From contig JAXLRU010000003.1 in the NCBI GenBank assembly GCA_046330935.1, positions 665,858 through 729,857 on the forward strand: a stretch of DNA of 64,000 nucleotides, in the 5' to 3' direction. The DNA comes from JAXLRU01 sp046330935. GTDB lineage: Bacteria; Actinomycetota; Actinomycetes; Actinomycetales; Kineosporiaceae. Below the pieces are notes generated by a model. It had not been told where the DNA came from, did no database searches, and saw only the letters and a list, made by a program, of their open reading frames with translations. Both the position numbers and the translations under genes were made by a program. Shown in pieces: positions 25,388 to 37,218 of the stretch. Each line of letters begins with the position of its first letter. Positions within the stretch are counted from its first letter, which is position 1.

Positions 25388-27151
25388 ATGACCAATCGGG
25401 CTCTGAGCAGCGACGACGATCGGTCGTCGCTGCCCGTCGACCCCGATTCGTGTTCAGTCGTTTTCGCTCATCTCCTGGCGGAGATGGAATCCGTGCATGA
25501 TTCCGTCGATGCTCTTCTGGCGGTCCGTTTGTCGGGTCTTTCCGATGGTGAGTCCCGGGAGAGTGTGCGGCTTTTCGAGCAGCTGGTGGCGCGGGTCGCG
25601 GCTGCACGGTTGCATCTGATCGCGGAGTTGGATGCGCGTCCTGGTGCTGTGGCTGGTGCGGCGGCGGGGCGGGTGGCGCAGACGTTCCTGACCGGGGCGT
25701 GCCGAGTGAGTGCGGGTCAGGCGGGGCGTGATGTCGCTGCCGCACGCACGCTCCCGGTCGCCACTGCCGCAGCCGCCCTCGACCCCGCAGCTGACACCGA
25801 CCCCGCAGCCGACACCGCCGCCCTCGACCCCACTGCTGCTGCCACCGACCCTGCCGGTGTGGCCGAGATGGTGGCGCCGGGGTCACTCATGGGTGGTGGG
25901 GGTGGGGGGCGGTTGCCGGTACTGGCGGCAGCGTTCGCTGCAGGGGGCGTGTCGCGGGCGCATGTCGACGTCGCGGTGAAAGCCCTCGCGCGGATCCCCT
26001 CGCACCTGCTGGCCCACGTCGACGAGGAGGGCCGGTCAGGGCTGGGCAGGGTGGATGCGTTCCTCACCGAGCAGGCCCACCGGCATTCCCCGGCCACCCT
26101 GGACCGGTTGGTCCGGCATCTGGTCGAGGTCGTCGACCCTGACGGGTCGGGTGGGTTCGACCCCCGCGCTCACGAACGCCGTTCCTGCACCACCGCCGTC
26201 GACGGCCTCGGGATGCTCGTCGGGCGGTTCGCCCTCGACCCCGTCGGTGCCCTCACGTTCGCGACCGCCCTGGACGCGTTCGCCTCGGTCCCGCCACCCG
26301 GCACCGCCCTCGATGCTGACGGTGAGCTGGTGGAGGTCCGCGACATGCGCACCCGGGACCAGCGCCGCGCCGACGCCCTGGTCCTCATGGCCGAACACGC
26401 CCTCACCAGCCCCGGCGCACCCGTGCGGGCCCAGGTCAGCGTGGTGACCACCCTCGACCAAGTCACCCGTGCTGCACGCGCCCACACCCACCACTGCACG
26501 GCCACCAGCATCGGTTCGCGTGGCGAGGGCGGGGCCGGTGTTCCCGCCCCGACCGCAGCCGTGACCGACACGCCCCGCGCCGACCACGACGACGACCACG
26601 ACGGCCACGCGAACGCGAACGCCGGACACGGCGGTCAGCACGAGACCCACGGCGAGGAGCCCGGGAGCGGAACTGGGCCGTGGCTTGCTCACGCGGACAG
26701 CGTCGGCCCGATCAGCGACCCCGTCCTCGCCCACACCACCTGCGACGCGGTCCTGACCCGCCTCACCCTCACACCCTCAGGCGCACCACTGGACGTCGGC
26801 CGATCACTACGCCTGGCCACCCCCACCCAACGCCGGGCACTCACCGCCCGCGACTTCGGCTGCGTCATCCCCGGCTGCGGCGTGCCCGCCAACGGCTGCG
26901 ACGCCCACCACATCGTCCACTGGGGCGACGGCGGCGCCACCGACCTCACCAACCTCGCCCTGCTCTGCCCCCGCCACCACGCCGCCCACCACCAAGGCGT
27001 ATGGGACATCCACATGCGCGACGGCATCCCCTGGGTGATCCCCCCACCCTGGGTCGACCCCCACCAACGCCCCCTGCACAACACCACCCACGCCGACGCC
27101 GCCCGTGCCTCCCACCTCGCGCGGCACCTCCGCAACCCCCACGCCGCCTGA
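25388..27151 (+). CDS. DUF222-HNH endonuclease protein
   Basis: 587 aa. The N-terminal DUF222 helices (LFEQLVARVAAARLHLIAELDARPG...) are followed by low-complexity inserts (DPAADTDPAADT and a His/Asp-rich stretch near 26580-26660). The C-terminal HNH motif is CVIPGCGVPANGCDAHHIVHWGDGG..LTNLALLCPRHHAAHH. These proteins occur in many copies per actinobacterial genome and may be tied to mobile DNA; their target is unknown. Confidence 0.93.
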   Translation: MTNRALSSDDDRSSLPVDPDSCSVVFAHLLAEMESVHDSVDALLAVRLSGLSDGESRESVRLFEQLVARVAAARLHLIAELDARPGAVAGAAAGRVAQTFLTGACRVSAGQAGRDVAAARTLPVATAAAALDPAADTDPAADTAALDPTAAATDPAGVAEMVAPGSLMGGGGGGRLPVLAAAFAAGGVSRAHVDVAVKALARIPSHLLAHVDEEGRSGLGRVDAFLTEQAHRHSPATLDRLVRHLVEVVDPDGSGGFDPRAHERRSCTTAVDGLGMLVGRFALDPVGALTFATALDAFASVPPPGTALDADGELVEVRDMRTRDQRRADALVLMAEHALTSPGAPVRAQVSVVTTLDQVTRAARAHTHHCTATSIGSRGEGGAGVPAPTAAVTDTPRADHDDDHDGHANANAGHGGQHETHGEEPGSGTGPWLAHADSVGPISDPVLAHTTCDAVLTRLTLTPSGAPLDVGRSLRLATPTQRRALTARDFGCVIPGCGVPANGCDAHHIVHWGDGGATDLTNLALLCPRHHAAHHQGVWDIHMRDGIPWVIPPPWVDPHQRPLHNTTHADAARASHLARHLRNPHAA

Positions 27152-27163
27152 CCCACCAGCCAC

Positions 27164-27189
27164 CACCCCGCTCGACCACGAACGGGGTG
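27164..27189 (+). terminator. hairpin after DUF222-HNH gene
   Basis: CACCCCG / CGGGGTG arms with a 12-base loop start 13 bp after the stop. Confidence 0.5.
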
Positions 27190-27281
27190 CGGCGCCGCGC
27201 GGTGACGCGCAGGGTCCGGCGGCGCCGGAGGACGCGCGACCGGCTACCAGGCACCGGCTGCGCGAACCGCCACCCGCGGTC

Positions 27282-27919
27282 TCAGTCGTAGAAGGCCCGG
27301 TCGAGGGGTGCCCCGAGAAGGCCCGCCTTGCGCTCGGCGCCTCGCAACCAGTCCAGGTACCACTGCCGGAAGGTCTGCGGCTCGCCGTTCGAGCCGGTGA
27401 CGGGATCGAGGCCGCCGTCGGACGCACGGTCGTCGAACCAGATCGAGCCGCGGTGGGGCCCGCTGACGGCGAGCAGCCACAGGGCACCGCAACCGAAGTG
27501 GCACAGCGCTGCCGCACCCGACGTCCGCGACCGGTGGAAATAGGCGTCCTCCCACTGCGCCAACCAGGGCAGGGCAGGTACGCCTCACTGCTGGGTGGTG
27601 GCTCCGCGGCTTCGAGCGTCGCGAGCTCCAGGTCCAGACAGGTCGGGTCGAACGGTGCGGCCAGCCGCGAGGTGTCGCGGGCATCCTCGAAGTCCGCGAC
27701 CCACCGCCAGCGCCCGTCGACCGCCGCGAGCGGGAACAGGCCGTACCCGGGGCCCGCGCCACCAGCGCCGACCTCCACGAGGAAGGAGCGGTAGTCCGCG
27801 GGCAGCTCCACCCCGAACTGGGCCTCCGCAGCCTCGACCTGCTCGTGCGTGAGCGGAGGCAGCGCGGGCCGCCGCAACCGCCTGAGCCGAGCCCGGACAC
27901 TCCCCCACGACGACGTCAC
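27282..27919 (-). pseudogene. SMI1/KNR4 family protein broken by a 5-bp duplication
   Basis: The first frame runs LTHEQVEAAEAQFGVELPADYRSFLVEVGAGGAGPGYGLFPL to about 27578; the second carries LAQWEDAYFHR...GALWLLAVSGPHRGSIWFDDRASDGGL to the stop. The break coincides with a tandem AGGGC copy (27566-27575); removing one unit restores YLPWLAQWED and a ~210-aa SMI1/KNR4 protein. This superfamily includes immunity proteins of polymorphic toxins. The next gene also resembles one. Confidence 0.82.
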
Positions 27920-27976
27920 GACGTCAGGGTAGGACGGGCGTTCTCCTCCCCGTGACGGGTAGGACAGCCGCGGTCC

Positions 27977-28498
27977 TCAGCCCGCCACGCCGGCGACACC
28001 TCGCCGGGGGAACGCCGACATGGCGTCGAGCCAGACCTTCCCCGCCGCGGCGAGTTCAGCGGCAGGGACGACGAGGACGATCTCCTGCGCGTCGAACGCC
28101 CAGGGCTCTTCCACCCACGGCGCCACCGTCTCGTGGGACAGCCACACCCGCACCGCGACCGACCCCGCCTCGCGCCGAGCCACGGAGAAGGCGAGGTTCG
28201 GCTCGACGAACACGAGCATCCGGCGGTCGGCGGGCTCCTTCGGCTCGGCCACCGGCACCTCGGGCACCCGCCCGTCGGCGGCGGCCAGCAGCCACCGACC
28301 CAACTGCTGTGCCTCGTCGACGACGAGGGACGGGTCGCGGAACGACCACGTGCGTCCGTCGGCGAGGACCAGTCGGCCCGCGACGACGAGCCAGTTCGCA
28401 TCCCAGTCGCTCGCATCGGCGAGCTCGGCCAGGTCGGGGAACTCGTACCCGGCCACGGTCAGCTCGAGCTCTGTGCCGTCGGTGGAGCGCAGCAGCAC
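27977..28498 (-). CDS. WapI-like immunity-type protein
   Basis: 173 aa from GTG, starting 3 bp after the tex stop. The pattern ELELTVAGYEFPDL...DANWLVVAGRLVLADGRTWSFRDPSLVVDEAQQLGRWL resembles WapI-family immunity proteins, soluble binders of toxin domains. No toxin gene is next to it. Co-transcribed with tex by position. Confidence 0.65.
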   Translation of the reverse strand: MLLRSTDGTELELTVAGYEFPDLAELADASDWDANWLVVAGRLVLADGRTWSFRDPSLVVDEAQQLGRWLLAAADGRVPEVPVAEPKEPADRRMLVFVEPNLAFSVARREAGSVAVRVWLSHETVAPWVEEPWAFDAQEIVLVVPAAELAAAGKVWLDAMSAFPRRGVAGVAG

Positions 28499-28501
28499 GC
28501 G

Positions 28502-31153
<2,652 letters not shown>

Positions 31154-31340
31154 GATCGGTCCTTTCCGGGGTGGTCCGCGCGCCGCCGCCGGGGAGAGGG
31201 CGGGCGCGGGCCGGGCGCGTCGAGGCGGGGCTCATTGTGCCCAACCAGCCGACCACACGCCGACGACGGTTCGGCGCCGGATGTCCACAGGGGGGAGGTC
31301 GCTGTCGGGCGGGGGGCACTGGGGATGGCAGGCTGATCGG

Positions 31341-31958
31341 GTGGACGAGGACACCTTCTGGGGACTGATCGAATCGGCGCGCACCGAGGTGGGCGACAGC
31401 GTCGAGCGGGCCGACGACATCGCCGAGACGCTCGTCTCGCGCCTGGCGGGGCTGTCGGTGGAGGAGCTGGTGGGCTTCGACACCCACGTGTTCCGGCTGC
31501 TCGTCGAGTCCTACCGCTGGGACCTGTGGGGAGCCGCCTACCTGATCAACGGCGGGTGCTCCGACGACGGGTTCGACTACTTCCGCGGCTGGCTGATCGC
31601 GCAGGGCCGCGAGGCGTGGGACGCCGCCCTCGACGATCCCGACTCCCTGGCCGACGTGCTGCGCGTCGAGGCACCCGGTGGCGAGCCGCACGGGCGCGGC
31701 GCCGACGGCCTGGAGTGCGAGGAGATGCTCGGGGTCGCGGCCGAGGCCTACGAGCGGCTCACCGGCGGCGAGGAGGGCTTCGAGGACGCCCTCGACCTCG
31801 CCACCGAGGGCATCGCCCTGCCCGCCGAGCCCGCGGGCGAGGAATGGGACTTCGACGACGCCGACGAGCTCGCCGACCGCTTCCCCCGGCTCGCGCGCAT
31901 GTTCCTCGACACCGGTTCGGGCGACGAGGACGACCCCGGCGAGGACGACGAGGGCTGA
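31341..31958 (+). CDS. DUF4240 domain protein
   Basis: 205 aa from GTG. The start DEDTFWGLIESARTEVG and the middle VESYRWDLWGAAYLINGGCSDDGFDYFRGWLIAQG are typical of DUF4240. The C-terminus is strongly acidic. Soluble; function unknown. It is divergent from tex. Confidence 0.85.
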   Translation: MDEDTFWGLIESARTEVGDSVERADDIAETLVSRLAGLSVEELVGFDTHVFRLLVESYRWDLWGAAYLINGGCSDDGFDYFRGWLIAQGREAWDAALDDPDSLADVLRVEAPGGEPHGRGADGLECEEMLGVAAEAYERLTGGEEGFEDALDLATEGIALPAEPAGEEWDFDDADELADRFPRLARMFLDTGSGDEDDPGEDDEG

Positions 31959-32094
31959 GCGGGCCTCCCCATCACTGAACCGGTTGACGGGCGGGCGTCG
32001 GCGGGGCAGCATCGGCGCCGCCCGCGGCCCGTGCCGCTCGGCATCGCCTCGCATCGCACCGCCTCCCATCGCGGCGACCGTCTGGAGGACGCTC

Positions 32095-33096
32095 ATGGAC
32101 CTCGTCGAGCCCGGTGCCCGCCGTCGCCGTCCGGGGCCGCGCGCCGTCCTGGCCGTGGCCGCCCTGCTCGCCGCGGTCGGCGTCCCGCTCGCCGTGCCCT
32201 CGGCGTCCCCCGCCCTCGCCCAGGTCGCGCCGGCCGCCGCGACCGCCACCGTGCGGGTGATGCCGCTCGGCGACTCGCTGACCGGCGGCCCGGGCTGCTG
32301 GCGCGCGCCGCTGTGGACGCGGCTGCAGGCCACGGGCTACACGGGGATCGACTTCGTGGGGACGCTGCCGGGCGGCGGGTGCGGAGTCGGCGTCTGGGAC
32401 GGCGACAACGAGGGCCACGGCGGCTACCAGGCCTACACGATCGCCCACCAGGACATGCTCCCCGCGTGGCTGGCCGCTGCCCGCCCCGACGTCGTGATGA
32501 TGACCCTGGGCACCAACGACGTGTGGAACCACCGCACCGTCACCGAGATCACCGACTCCTTCACGGTGCTGCTCGCTCAGATGCGGGCCGCGAATCCCCG
32601 CACGGTGCTGCTGGTCGCCCAGATCCCGCCGATGACGCCCGGCTCGTGCGACTACTGCCTCAGCCTGTCGACGGCGCTGAACGCGACGATCCCCGGCTGG
32701 GCGGCCGCCGCGAGCACCGCCGCGTCGCCCGTGAGCGTCGTCGACCTCGCCACGGGCTGGACCCCCGCCACCGACACCACCGACGGTGTGCACCAGACCG
32801 ACGCCGGCAACGCGAAGTTCGCCGAGCGCTGGTACGCCGCCCTCACCGCCGTCCTCGACGGGCGTCCCGTGACGCCCTCGCCGAGCAGCACGTCCCCGAG
32901 CACCACGCCCGGCACCACCTCGCCGCGGCCCACGACCACCACCCCGACCACGACCGGCCCCACCACGACGACGCCGAGCACCACGACGCCGAGCACCACC
33001 CGCACCCGCACGTGCAAGAACCCCAAGAAGTGCACGCCTCGCCCGCAGAGTCCCACCCGCAGCTGCAAGAACCCCCGGAAGTGCACCGCGAGCTGA
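32095..33096 (+). CDS. secreted SGNH/GDSL esterase with Thr-rich tail
   Basis: 333 aa with GGAGG site. Signal peptide through LALAQ-like segment (~1-42). Hydrolase signatures: MPLGDSLTGG (Ser), GGYQAY (Gly block), LGTNDVW (Asn) and DGVHQTDAG (Asp-His). From about residue 265 follows a Ser/Thr/Pro linker, then two copies of a short motif, CKNPKKCT and CKNPRKCT, at the very end. Probable target is an acetylated cell-wall polysaccharide; the Cys-Lys motifs may hold it to the wall. Confidence 0.9.
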   Translation: MDLVEPGARRRRPGPRAVLAVAALLAAVGVPLAVPSASPALAQVAPAAATATVRVMPLGDSLTGGPGCWRAPLWTRLQATGYTGIDFVGTLPGGGCGVGVWDGDNEGHGGYQAYTIAHQDMLPAWLAAARPDVVMMTLGTNDVWNHRTVTEITDSFTVLLAQMRAANPRTVLLVAQIPPMTPGSCDYCLSLSTALNATIPGWAAAASTAASPVSVVDLATGWTPATDTTDGVHQTDAGNAKFAERWYAALTAVLDGRPVTPSPSSTSPSTTPGTTSPRPTTTTPTTTGPTTTTPSTTTPSTTRTRTCKNPKKCTPRPQSPTRSCKNPRKCTAS

Positions 33097-33115
33097 GCTC
33101 GACCCCTCGCAGCAG

Positions 33116-33187
33116 GTCAGATGCGCGTCCTCCGTGAGACACGCCGAGGGTGTGTGGGGGCGGCCTCACGGACGCCGCGCATCTGAC
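33116..33187. terminator. large hairpin between convergent genes; repeat family copy 1
   Basis: Outer arms GTCAGATGCGC / GCGCATCTGAC and inner CTCCGTGAG / CTCACGGA surround a ~26-base loop between convergent stops. The right arm (33165-33185) and following sequence recur at 54996. Confidence 0.65.
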
Positions 33188-33277
33188 CGGAGCGACCGAC
33201 CAGTCTGGGCGGGCGCCACTGGTCGAGCGTGACCGAGCCGCCGGGGATCGGCCGCGCTCGACGGCCGGCACGCGGCG

Positions 33278-34420
33278 TCAGGCCAGCAGGTCGAGGCAGA
33301 GCACGGCGACGTCGTCGTCGAGGTCGCCCCCGCCGAGGTGCTCCGACAGCGCCCGCATCACCCAGCGGACAGCCTCGGCTGCGGGCAGCATCCGGGCGCC
33401 GCGCAGGGCGGCGGCGAGCGCGTCGCCGCCGAACGCCAACCCGCCCGCGCCGGGCGGCTCGGTGACGCCGTCGGTGAGCGCGACCAGCCGGTCCCCGGGT
33501 GCGAGGTCGAACTCCTGCACGGCGTAGGGGGTGTCCTCGAACATGCCGAGGGGCAGCTGGGCGTCGAGCGGCAGGGACTGGGCGGTCGAGGCCCCGGCGG
33601 GCAGCCGCAGCAGCCGTGGTGACCCGGCGTCGACGACGCCGAGCCGGTGCCGGGCGAGGTCGACCTGCACGAGGAGGGTGGGCAGCCACGCCTTGCCGCC
33701 GTAGTGGGAGTGCAGGGCCTGATCGGCCAGGTGTGCCTGGTCGGCGAGCCCGGCCCCGGCGCGGCGGGCGTTGCGCAGGGCGCCGAGGGTCACGGCGGCC
33801 ACCTGGGCGGCCTCGACGCCGTTGCCCCCGCCGTCGCAGAGGGTGAACTGCACGACGTCGCCGGTGCGGCTCCAGTCGAAGGCGTCGCCGGCCACGGCGT
33901 AGGCGGGTTCGAGCATCGCGGCGAGGTCGAAGCCCGGCTCGCGGTAGGCGGTGCCGGGCAGGAGCGCCCACTGCATCTCGGCGGCCACGGTCAGGCGGCG
34001 GGAGCGGGCGGCCACGAGGTAGCGGTCGGTGACGCGGTCGGCGGCGGCCAGTGTCGTCGCGAGCGACTCCCCGACGGCGAGCGCGTCGTCGGTGGACAGG
34101 ACGTCGCCGGGGGCCGCGATCCGCAGGACGCCGCGGCGATCCCCCCGCACACTGACGGGAACCAGCAGCGCGCCGTCGTCGTCGCGGCCGGGCCGCTGGG
34201 AGGCGAAGGTGCGGCCGGCGGCGCTGTCGTCGACGGGCAGCGGCGGACGGCCGGGCTCGCGGAGGCAGACCAGCCGGCGTTGGGCGTAGTCGACGAGGAG
34301 GACGTCGACCGGGCCCGTGCCGAGGGCGCGGAGTCCGGCGTCGAGGTCCTCCGGCACCCTGTGCGGCAGGGCGGAGGCGAGGATCTGCATGATCGTTGTC
34401 ATGGCGTGGGGGGAATGCAT
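33278..34420 (-). CDS. SpoIIE/PP2C-type serine phosphatase with GAF-like N-terminus
   Basis: 380 aa. N-terminal sensor-like part (residues ~20-150), then the phosphatase: EMQWALLP, YAVAGDAFDW (metal Asp), FTLCDGGGNGVEAAQ (metal Asp-Gly), GDRLVALTDGV and DDDVAVLCL. Related RsbU-like enzymes switch on alternative sigma factors by dephosphorylating anti-anti-sigma proteins; no such partner is adjacent. Start chosen for the AGGGG site before ATG 34420; ATG 34402 is the alternative. Confidence 0.87.
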   Translation of the reverse strand: MHSPHAMTTIMQILASALPHRVPEDLDAGLRALGTGPVDVLLVDYAQRRLVCLREPGRPPLPVDDSAAGRTFASQRPGRDDDGALLVPVSVRGDRRGVLRIAAPGDVLSTDDALAVGESLATTLAAADRVTDRYLVAARSRRLTVAAEMQWALLPGTAYREPGFDLAAMLEPAYAVAGDAFDWSRTGDVVQFTLCDGGGNGVEAAQVAAVTLGALRNARRAGAGLADQAHLADQALHSHYGGKAWLPTLLVQVDLARHRLGVVDAGSPRLLRLPAGASTAQSLPLDAQLPLGMFEDTPYAVQEFDLAPGDRLVALTDGVTEPPGAGGLAFGGDALAAALRGARMLPAAEAVRWVMRALSEHLGGGDLDDDVAVLCLDLLA

Positions 34421-34421
34421 C

Positions 34422-34441
34422 GATACCCCTGAGGGTGTATC
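34422..34441. promoter_or_regulatory. G/C-tract palindrome over the phosphatase ribosome site
   Basis: GATACCCCTGAGGGTGTATC is nearly symmetric and sits just upstream of the phosphatase ATG, overlapping its ribosome site. It resembles CsoR-type operators (ATACCCC..GGGGTAT), but no copper gene is near. Confidence 0.3.
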
Positions 34442-34614
34442 AACATGGAGACCGCCGGGGTGGGGCCGGCGGGTGCAGGCTGGTCGCACCTCGTCACGAT
34501 CGCCGTGGCGGGGAGCCCCCGCCGGCGCGATCGACCGACCGAGGAGGCCGGAATGACGCCGACGTGTGCGGCCCAGGTGCCCGTGCTGCGTCGTCTCGTG
34601 AGACATTGCCCGTG

Positions 34615-35103
34615 ATGGGCACCGTGCAACCGCACCCGGAGAACCTCGCCGACGTCGCCCTGCTCGTGGACGGCGCCACCGAGGTCCTCGCGCTGCTGTG
34701 GGGCCGGATGGCCGACGACGTGCCGCAGCGCGTCTCGCTGCCGCAGCTGCGGGCCCTCATGATCATCGCCCGCAACCAGGGGATCAAGCTGACCGCGCTG
34801 GGCGAGGCGATGGACGCGCTGCCCTCCTCGGCCAGCCGGCTGTGCGACCGCCTCGTGGCTGCGGGGCTGATCGAGCGCGAGGTCAACGCGGCCGACCGGC
34901 GCGAGGTGCGGCTCAGCCTGACCGGCGAGGGCGGTCGGCTGCTGGAGCACCTGGCCCGCGCGCGACGGCGCTACCTCGGCGAGGTGATCGCCCAGATGCC
35001 GCCCGCGGCCCGGCAGGCCCTCGTACAGGGGCTGACGGAGTTCACCCGCGCGGCGGCCCGGACCGACGACGTGCAGCTCCGGGAGGCTGCGGCCGGTCAG
35101 TGA
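34615..35103 (+). CDS. MarR-family regulator
   Basis: 162 aa. Winged helix QGIKLTALGEAMDALPSSASRLCDRLVAAGLIERE and wing ADRREVRLSLTGEG. Divergent from the phosphatase and upstream of the ABC pair, either of which it could control. Confidence 0.85.
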   Translation: MGTVQPHPENLADVALLVDGATEVLALLWGRMADDVPQRVSLPQLRALMIIARNQGIKLTALGEAMDALPSSASRLCDRLVAAGLIEREVNAADRREVRLSLTGEGGRLLEHLARARRRYLGEVIAQMPPAARQALVQGLTEFTRAAARTDDVQLREAAAGQ

Positions 35104-35256
35104 ACGGGTCGGACGGCGCACGGCAGGCATGTTGCCATAGAGCAAACGCCACCGTTCGGGTGCCCGGCTCACCACCCGAATCGCGTCGTGAAGCAGCCCC
35201 GCCGCACACGGAAAACGATTGGCGGAGGTGTCGGGCGCGCTGGCTACGGTGGCCCG

Positions 35257-37218
35257 GTGCCGGTCTCCCCCGCCCTGCCCAGCCCCTCCGTGGAGCCCCG
35301 GCAGCGGCTCGCCCCCAGGGCGTCCGCGCGGCGGTGGTGGCACGAGGCCGTGGTCCAGAGGTGGCTCGCGCTCGTCGAGCTCCGCCACGCCCCCAAGCGC
35401 ATGCTCGCCCTGCTGGTGCTGGTCGACGTCGCGCTCGGCCTGCTCCCGCTCGGCTTCGTGCTCGCCACCTCGACCGTCGTGGGCCGGGTGCCCGCGGCCG
35501 TCGAGGCCGGCGTGGGCTCGGCGGCCTGGGGGTCCCTGGTCACCGCGTTCGTCCTGGCTGCCGCCGCGTTCATCGGGCAGCAGGTGCTCGTGCCCGTGCA
35601 GGTCGCCCTCGGCGAGCTGGTGGCGCGCCGGATCGACGTCCGGATCATCGACAACCTGCTCGAGGCGACGCTGCGCCCGGTCGGCATCGGTCCCCTGGAG
35701 GACGCGCAGGCGCTCGACGCGCTGAAGGAGGCCACCCGCCAGGTCGAGAACGGGTGGCAGACGCCGGGGGCGGCCTGCCCCGCGCTGCTGGCGCTGATCG
35801 CGCGGTACCTGCGCCTGGCCGGCCTCGTGGTGATCGTGGGCTGGGTGGCGGGCCCCGTGGCGGGCGCGGCCGTGGGCGTCGCGACCATGATCTTCCGGTA
35901 CGGCCAGCGCGGCGGGATGCGCGTGTACTCGCGGGTCTGGAAGCGGATCACTCCGCTCCTGCGCCGTGACGGCTACCTCCGCGACCTCGGGGTCGACCCG
36001 GCCGCCGCCAAGGAGCTGCGCGTCTTCGGCCTGACCGGCTGGGTGAGCGAGCGCTACGCCGACAGCTACGAGTCGTGGATGCGGGTGCTGTGGGCCGAGC
36101 GCCGCCGGGTGTTCCTGTGGCCCTACCTCGCCTACACGGCGGTGGGGCTGGGCGTGGCCGGCTGGGTCGCGATCGACGTCGCACGGTCGGCGGCGCAGGG
36201 GTGGATCGGCCTGACCGCACTGTCGCTGGGCCTGCAGGCGGTCGTCGGCGCGGTACTGCTCGGCGAGAACTACGCCGAGTCCGACCTGCAGACCACCTTC
36301 GGCATGCGGATGGTCTCGGGGCGGCAACGCTTCACCGCCCGCGTGGCCGAGCTCGAACCGGAGTCGGTGGGCGAGCAGGCGCCGGGCCACCCCGCGGCGG
36401 GGATGCCGGCACGCGAGGTGCGGCTGGACGGCGTCCGGTTCAGCTACCCGGGGAGCACGCGCCCGGTGCTCGACGGGCTCACGCTGGAGCTGCCCGCGGG
36501 CACCTGCACCGCCGTCGTCGGGGTCAACGGCGCCGGCAAGACCACCCTGGTGAAGCTGCTCACGCGGCTCCACGAGCCCACGGGTGGCGCCCTGCTGGTC
36601 GACGGCGTGGACGTGCGCGACCTGCCGGTGGCCAGCTGGCGCCGCCAGGTCAGCGTGATCTTCCAGGACTTCGTGCGCTACGAGTTGAGCGCCGCCGACA
36701 ACGTGGCCTTCGGTGCGGTCGAGCGCCTCGGCGAGGAGGGCACGCGCGCCGCGGTGCGCGCGGCCCTGGCGAAGGTGGGCCTGCTGGAGCATCTGGACGC
36801 CCTGCCGGACGGGCTCGACACGGTGCTCCACCGCGCCTACCCCGGCGGCGCCGACCTCTCCGGCGGCCAGTGGCAGCGGGTCGCGATCGCCCGGTCGCTG
36901 TTCGCCGTGGACGCCGGCGCGCGGCTGCTGGTGCTGGACGAGCCGACGTCGGCGCTCGACGTCCGCGCCGAGGCGGAGTTCTTCGACCACTTCGTCGAGC
37001 TCACCCGGGGGGTGACATCACTGCTGATCTCGCACCGCTTCTCCAGCGTGCGTCGCGCCGACCGGATCGTGGTGATCGACGCCGGTCGTGTGGTCGAGCA
37101 GGGCAGCCACGACGAGCTGATGGACGCCGACGGGCACTACGCCCGGCTGTTCCGGTTGCAGGCCCAGCGCTTCGCCGAAGGGCTCGGCGCCGAGGACGAC
37201 GAGGCGGGGGTCCGATGA
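35257..37218 (+). CDS. ABC exporter half, subunit 1
   Basis: 653 aa from GTG. About six membrane helices in the first 320 residues, then an ATPase domain with VVGVNGAGKTTLVKLL (Walker A), IFQDFVRY (Q-loop), LSGGQWQRVAIARSLF (signature), LLVLDEPTSALD (Walker B) and ISHRF (H-loop). Overlaps the next gene by 4 bp, so the two halves probably form a heterodimer. Substrate not readable. Confidence 0.92.
   Translation: MPVSPALPSPSVEPRQRLAPRASARRWWHEAVVQRWLALVELRHAPKRMLALLVLVDVALGLLPLGFVLATSTVVGRVPAAVEAGVGSAAWGSLVTAFVLAAAAFIGQQVLVPVQVALGELVARRIDVRIIDNLLEATLRPVGIGPLEDAQALDALKEATRQVENGWQTPGAACPALLALIARYLRLAGLVVIVGWVAGPVAGAAVGVATMIFRYGQRGGMRVYSRVWKRITPLLRRDGYLRDLGVDPAAAKELRVFGLTGWVSERYADSYESWMRVLWAERRRVFLWPYLAYTAVGLGVAGWVAIDVARSAAQGWIGLTALSLGLQAVVGAVLLGENYAESDLQTTFGMRMVSGRQRFTARVAELEPESVGEQAPGHPAAGMPAREVRLDGVRFSYPGSTRPVLDGLTLELPAGTCTAVVGVNGAGKTTLVKLLTRLHEPTGGALLVDGVDVRDLPVASWRRQVSVIFQDFVRYELSAADNVAFGAVERLGEEGTRAAVRAALAKVGLLEHLDALPDGLDTVLHRAYPGGADLSGGQWQRVAIARSLFAVDAGARLLVLDEPTSALDVRAEAEFFDHFVELTRGVTSLLISHRFSSVRRADRIVVIDAGRVVEQGSHDELMDADGHYARLFRLQAQRFAEGLGAEDDEAGVR

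Noticed and set aside
25388..27151. Homing endonuclease of an intron
   Set aside because: DUF222-HNH proteins are stand-alone multi-copy genes; no intron or intein borders are seen.
34399..36990. Minus-strand 863-codon frame across MarR and ABC genes
   Set aside because: Antisense to strongly supported ABC exporter and MarR genes; no domain.
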